DNA of 64,000 nt. It comes from Mycolicibacter engbaekii (lineage in GTDB: Bacteria; Actinomycetota; Actinomycetes; Mycobacteriales; Mycobacteriaceae). Below, piece after piece: positions 61,754-64,000 of this stretch. Numbering within the stretch: the first letter of the stretch is position 1; each line of letters starts with the position of its first letter. The notes beneath the pieces were generated by a model that ran no database searches, was not told the DNA's origin, and saw only the letters and a list, made by a program, of their open reading frames with translations. The stretch spans positions 1-64,000 of the forward strand of contig NZ_LQOT01000021.1 of NCBI RefSeq assembly GCF_002101585.1, written 5' to 3'. The position numbers and the translations under genes were made by a program.

Positions 61754-62605
61754 ATGTTCGCGTCATCGACAGCCCCCCGCGTAGTCGTCGGTGTGGACGG
61801 ATCACGCGCCGCTCTCAAAGCCGCCTACTGGGCTGTCGACGAAGCCCTCGACCGCGAACTTCCGCTGGGACTGCTGTGCGCAGTCGACTCCGGCTCCCCC
61901 GGCGCGAACGCGGCGGCTGCGGCCGAGACAGCGGTGCGCAGCGCCATGGCAGCGATCGAGGCACTCGACCGGCCGCCCAAGCTGGAAGCCGAGATCGTGC
62001 ACCGGCGGCCGGTGACCGCGCTGCTGGAAGCCTCGCGATCCGCGGCGGTGATCTGCCTCGGCTCGATCGGGTTCCACCACGAGCCGGGCAGCCGGGTCGG
62101 GTCCACTGCCACCGCCGTGGCGACGTCGGCGCATTGCCCGGTCGCCATCGTGCCACGCACCTTCACCGCCCGGACGGGCCACGCCGGACTGGTCCTGGCG
62201 GTGGTGGACGGTTCCTCGGCCGGCGACGGCGTGTTGGAGCTCGGCGCTGCCGAGGCACGACTGCGCGGCCTGCCGCTGCGCGTGTTCGCACTGCCGCAGC
62301 ACCGCCCGGCAGCACCGGGCGAGTCAGACGTGCCGTCCGACCCGCCGCTGCCGACCGCCGTCGACCGCTGGCTATCCCGCTGCCGGCAAGAGCACCCGGA
62401 CCTCGACGTAGATTCGGTCGGCTATCACGAGGGGCTGCTGAATTGCTTTGAGCGCCTGCAACGCAGCGGCTCGGCGATCCAGCTGGCGGTGGTGGCACCG
62501 CGCCGGCCCGGCCCGTTGGACGTTCTGCTGGCTCCGGCGGGCCGGGCGGTCGTGGAATCCGCCGGCAGCGCCGTGCTGGTCTGCGATCGGACGTGGTGGT
62601 TGTGA
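61754..62605 (+). CDS. Universal stress protein upstream of devR (Rv3134c-like position)
   Basis: A 283-residue tandem Usp. Domain 1 (about 7-140) has [21 protein letters not shown] as the ATP loop, with the second glycine spacing altered. Domain 2 is diverged and shows no clear G-x2-G-x9-G loop. It begins 9 bp after acg and overlaps the devR start by 4 bp, the same position as Rv3134c, which is co-transcribed with devR in M. tuberculosis. Sequence similarity to Rv3134c was judged only by domain type and location. Confidence 0.85.
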   Translation: MFASSTAPRVVVGVDGSRAALKAAYWAVDEALDRELPLGLLCAVDSGSPGANAAAAAETAVRSAMAAIEALDRPPKLEAEIVHRRPVTALLEASRSAAVICLGSIGFHHEPGSRVGSTATAVATSAHCPVAIVPRTFTARTGHAGLVLAVVDGSSAGDGVLELGAAEARLRGLPLRVFALPQHRPAAPGESDVPSDPPLPTAVDRWLSRCRQEHPDLDVDSVGYHEGLLNCFERLQRSGSAIQLAVVAPRRPGPLDVLLAPAGRAVVESAGSAVLVCDRTWWL

Positions 62606-63273
62606 CCGCCGGCGACGGTGCTGCCGCTACCGGGGCAGACCAGCTGAAAGTCTTCCTGGTCGACGATCACGAGGTGGTCCGGCGCGGGCTGATCTCGCTG
62701 CTGAGCTCGGACCCCGACCTGACCGTGGTCGGCGAAGCCGAAACCGTACGGGAAGCCCTGGCCCGCATTCCCGCACTGCTGCCCGACGTCGCCGTGCTCG
62801 ACGTGCGGCTGCCCGACGGCAACGGCATCGAACTGTGCCGTGAACTGCTCTCGCGGGTGCCCGCTCTGCGGTGTCTGATGCTGACCTCGGACAGCTCCGA
62901 GGAAGCAGCGTTGAACGCGATTCTGGCCGGCGCCAGCGGTTACGTCGTCAAGGACATCCGGGGCATGCAGCTGGCACAGTCGATCAAGGATGTCGGCGCC
63001 GGCTGCTCGCTGCTGGACAACCACGCGGCGGCGGCGCTGATGGTCCGGCTCCGCATGGGTGCCCAGGCGCCCGACCCCCTGGCCAAGCTCACCGAGCAGG
63101 AACGGGCCCTGCTGGCGCTGCTGGCCGAGGGGCTGACGAACAAACAGATCGCCGAGCGCATGTTCCTGGCCGAGAAGACCGTCAAGAACTACGTCTCGCG
63201 TCTGTTGGCCAAGCTGGATATGCAGCGGCGCACCCAGGCGGCCGTTTTCGGCTCGCGCCTGTCCGGCGGCTGA
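62602..63273 (+). CDS. devR: DevR (DosR), hypoxia response regulator
   Basis: A 223-residue NarL/LuxR-type response regulator. Receiver domain: [15 protein letters not shown], phosphorylated Asp in [14 protein letters not shown] (residue 67, equal to Asp54 of M. tuberculosis DevR). C-terminal helix-turn-helix: [28 protein letters not shown], almost identical to DevR. An extra N-terminal tail of 13 residues is present compared with DevR. GTG at 62602 overlaps the Usp stop (GTGA); GTG at 62593 is possible. It is predicted to bind the palindromes listed in this island and to be activated by DevS-type kinases. It converges with priA, 5 bp between stops. Confidence 0.96.
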   Translation: MTAGDGAAATGADQLKVFLVDDHEVVRRGLISLLSSDPDLTVVGEAETVREALARIPALLPDVAVLDVRLPDGNGIELCRELLSRVPALRCLMLTSDSSEEAALNAILAGASGYVVKDIRGMQLAQSIKDVGAGCSLLDNHAAAALMVRLRMGAQAPDPLAKLTEQERALLALLAEGLTNKQIAERMFLAEKTVKNYVSRLLAKLDMQRRTQAAVFGSRLSGG

Positions 63274-63278
63274 CGCTG

Positions 63279-64000
63279 CTACCCGACGTGCAGCGGATCG
63301 ATCTGGACTCGCACCGGGTGGCGCGACCCCCGCGCACTGAGCACGCCGACGCCGTGGCGCAGCGCTGCGGCCAGCGCCAAGCCGTGGTCGCGGCCCACCC
63401 GCACCAGCATGCGGATGATGCTCAGCTCCTCGGGGACACCGGCCGGCCGGCGCACGCCCGGCGGTAGCGGCACGGGCCCGAGCAGGTCGGCGCCGTCGGG
63501 CAGGCGGGTCTGCTCCAACAGCGCCGTCACCGAGGCCGGATCGCCGTCGAGTGCCGCGAGGTGCACGGCGGGCGGCAGGCCCACCTCGGCCCGGGTGGCC
63601 AGTTCGGCGTCGGCGTGGCCGACCGGGTCCCACCGGATGAGGGCCTGCACGGTCGGGATCGCGGAGTCGGCGACCACCGTCACCTGCCCGCCCGAAGCCT
63701 GGTCGCGCACCAGGGCAGACGCAGCCATCCAGCGCCGCAGCGTGTCTTCGGCGGCACGCAGATCCTGACGGCCCAGCAATGCCCAGCAGTCCAGCAGCAA
63801 GGCCGCCCCGTAGCCGCGCGGGGCGCGGGGTTCGGCGCCGGGTGTGGCGATCACCAGGGCTGCGCCGTCCTCGATGGCGTCGACGATGGTGTCACCGGCG
63901 GAGGTGACGACCGGGGTGCCCGGGAAGGCTCGGCCGAGTTCTTCGGCGGTTCGCCGGGCACCGATGACGACCGCCCGCACGGCATCCGACCCGCAGCGTG
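63279..64000 (-). CDS. priA: PriA, primosomal protein N' (C-terminal part; gene runs past the window)
   Basis: The last 240 residues of a PriA homologue (Rv1402 type). Recognisable are the AVVIGARRTAEELGRAFPG segment, LLLDCWALLGRQDLRAAEDTLRRWM and the C-terminal LVRVGRDHGLALAAALRHGVGVLSAR followed by VRVQIDPL, which closes PriA proteins. The reading frame is open to the last base, so the start lies beyond 64000. Actinobacterial PriA lacks several helicase motifs; those lie outside this part. It is the first core gene after the dormancy island. Confidence 0.85.
   Translation of the reverse strand, partial: RCGSDAVRAVVIGARRTAEELGRAFPGTPVVTSAGDTIVDAIEDGAALVIATPGAEPRAPRGYGAALLLDCWALLGRQDLRAAEDTLRRWMAASALVRDQASGGQVTVVADSAIPTVQALIRWDPVGHADAELATRAEVGLPPAVHLAALDGDPASVTALLEQTRLPDGADLLGPVPLPPGVRRPAGVPEELSIIRMLVRVGRDHGLALAAALRHGVGVLSARGSRHPVRVQIDPLHVG

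Noticed and set aside
46740..63273. Prophage or transposon carrying the dormancy genes
   Set aside because: No integrase, transposase, terminal repeats or tRNA attachment site could be seen at the island edges next to fmt or priA.

Overview
This window is a GC-rich actinobacterial chromosome segment and almost certainly comes from a non-tuberculous Mycobacterium. The evidence is the mycobacterial SUF operon with its SufR repressor, a PPE-family protein, the lprG-P55 pair, mptB, opcA, whiA/yvcK/rapZ, and a gene order that runs backwards through the M. tuberculosis block from about Rv1466 to Rv1402 (locus correspondences are from memory).

Layout. 1-1.1 kb: accessory left edge with an unrecognised coiled-coil gene of less GC-biased codon use and the stump of an amidohydrolase. 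1.1-8.4 kb: sufR-B-D-C-S-U-T operon (minus strand) for Fe-S cluster assembly, extended by a rubredoxin-like/metallo-beta-lactamase gene. 8.5-13 kb: mptB, an ABC exporter pair and ctaA (plus strand). 12.9-17.2 kb: an ATP-grasp-like gene, qor, a PPE-PPW protein and ctaB. 17.5-24.4 kb: tkt-tal-zwf-opcA-pgl pentose phosphate operon and a small helical protein. 24.5-26.3 kb: a TetR regulator with a DUF2236 oxygenase. 26.3-29.6 kb: gap-pgk-tpiA and secG. 29.8-32.1 kb: a broken TetR gene and a DUF3556 membrane protein. 32.3-37.8 kb: whiA, yvcK, rapZ, uvrC and a PH-like membrane protein. 37.8-46.7 kb: riboflavin genes (ribH, ribBA, ribC, ribG) interleaved with lprG-P55, rpe, rsmB and fmt.

46.7-63.3 kb is the most striking part: a complete DosR (DevR) dormancy gene island lying between fmt and priA. 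It holds three universal stress proteins, an APH-like/P-loop kinase fusion, PEP synthase, a DevS/DosT-type haem sensor kinase, a PfkB kinase, a phosphoribosyltransferase-erythromycin esterase fusion, an HspX-like small heat shock protein, an Acg-type nitroreductase and DevR itself. Intergenic regions carry DosR-box-like palindromes, often as pairs 21-22 bp apart. In the middle lies the wreck of a group 3b [NiFe] hydrogenase operon. The beta subunit gene is intact, but the first 30 codons of the gamma subunit are joined out of frame to the last three quarters of hypD, so everything between has been deleted.

The window ends inside priA. No tRNA, rRNA, CRISPR array, insertion sequence or intact prophage was seen. 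Many genes appear to be leaderless: a TANNNT -10 element followed 6-7 nt later by the start codon recurs at mptB, ctaA, the gene at 24008, the TetR gene at 24485, uvrC, ribC, lprG, rpe and fmt.
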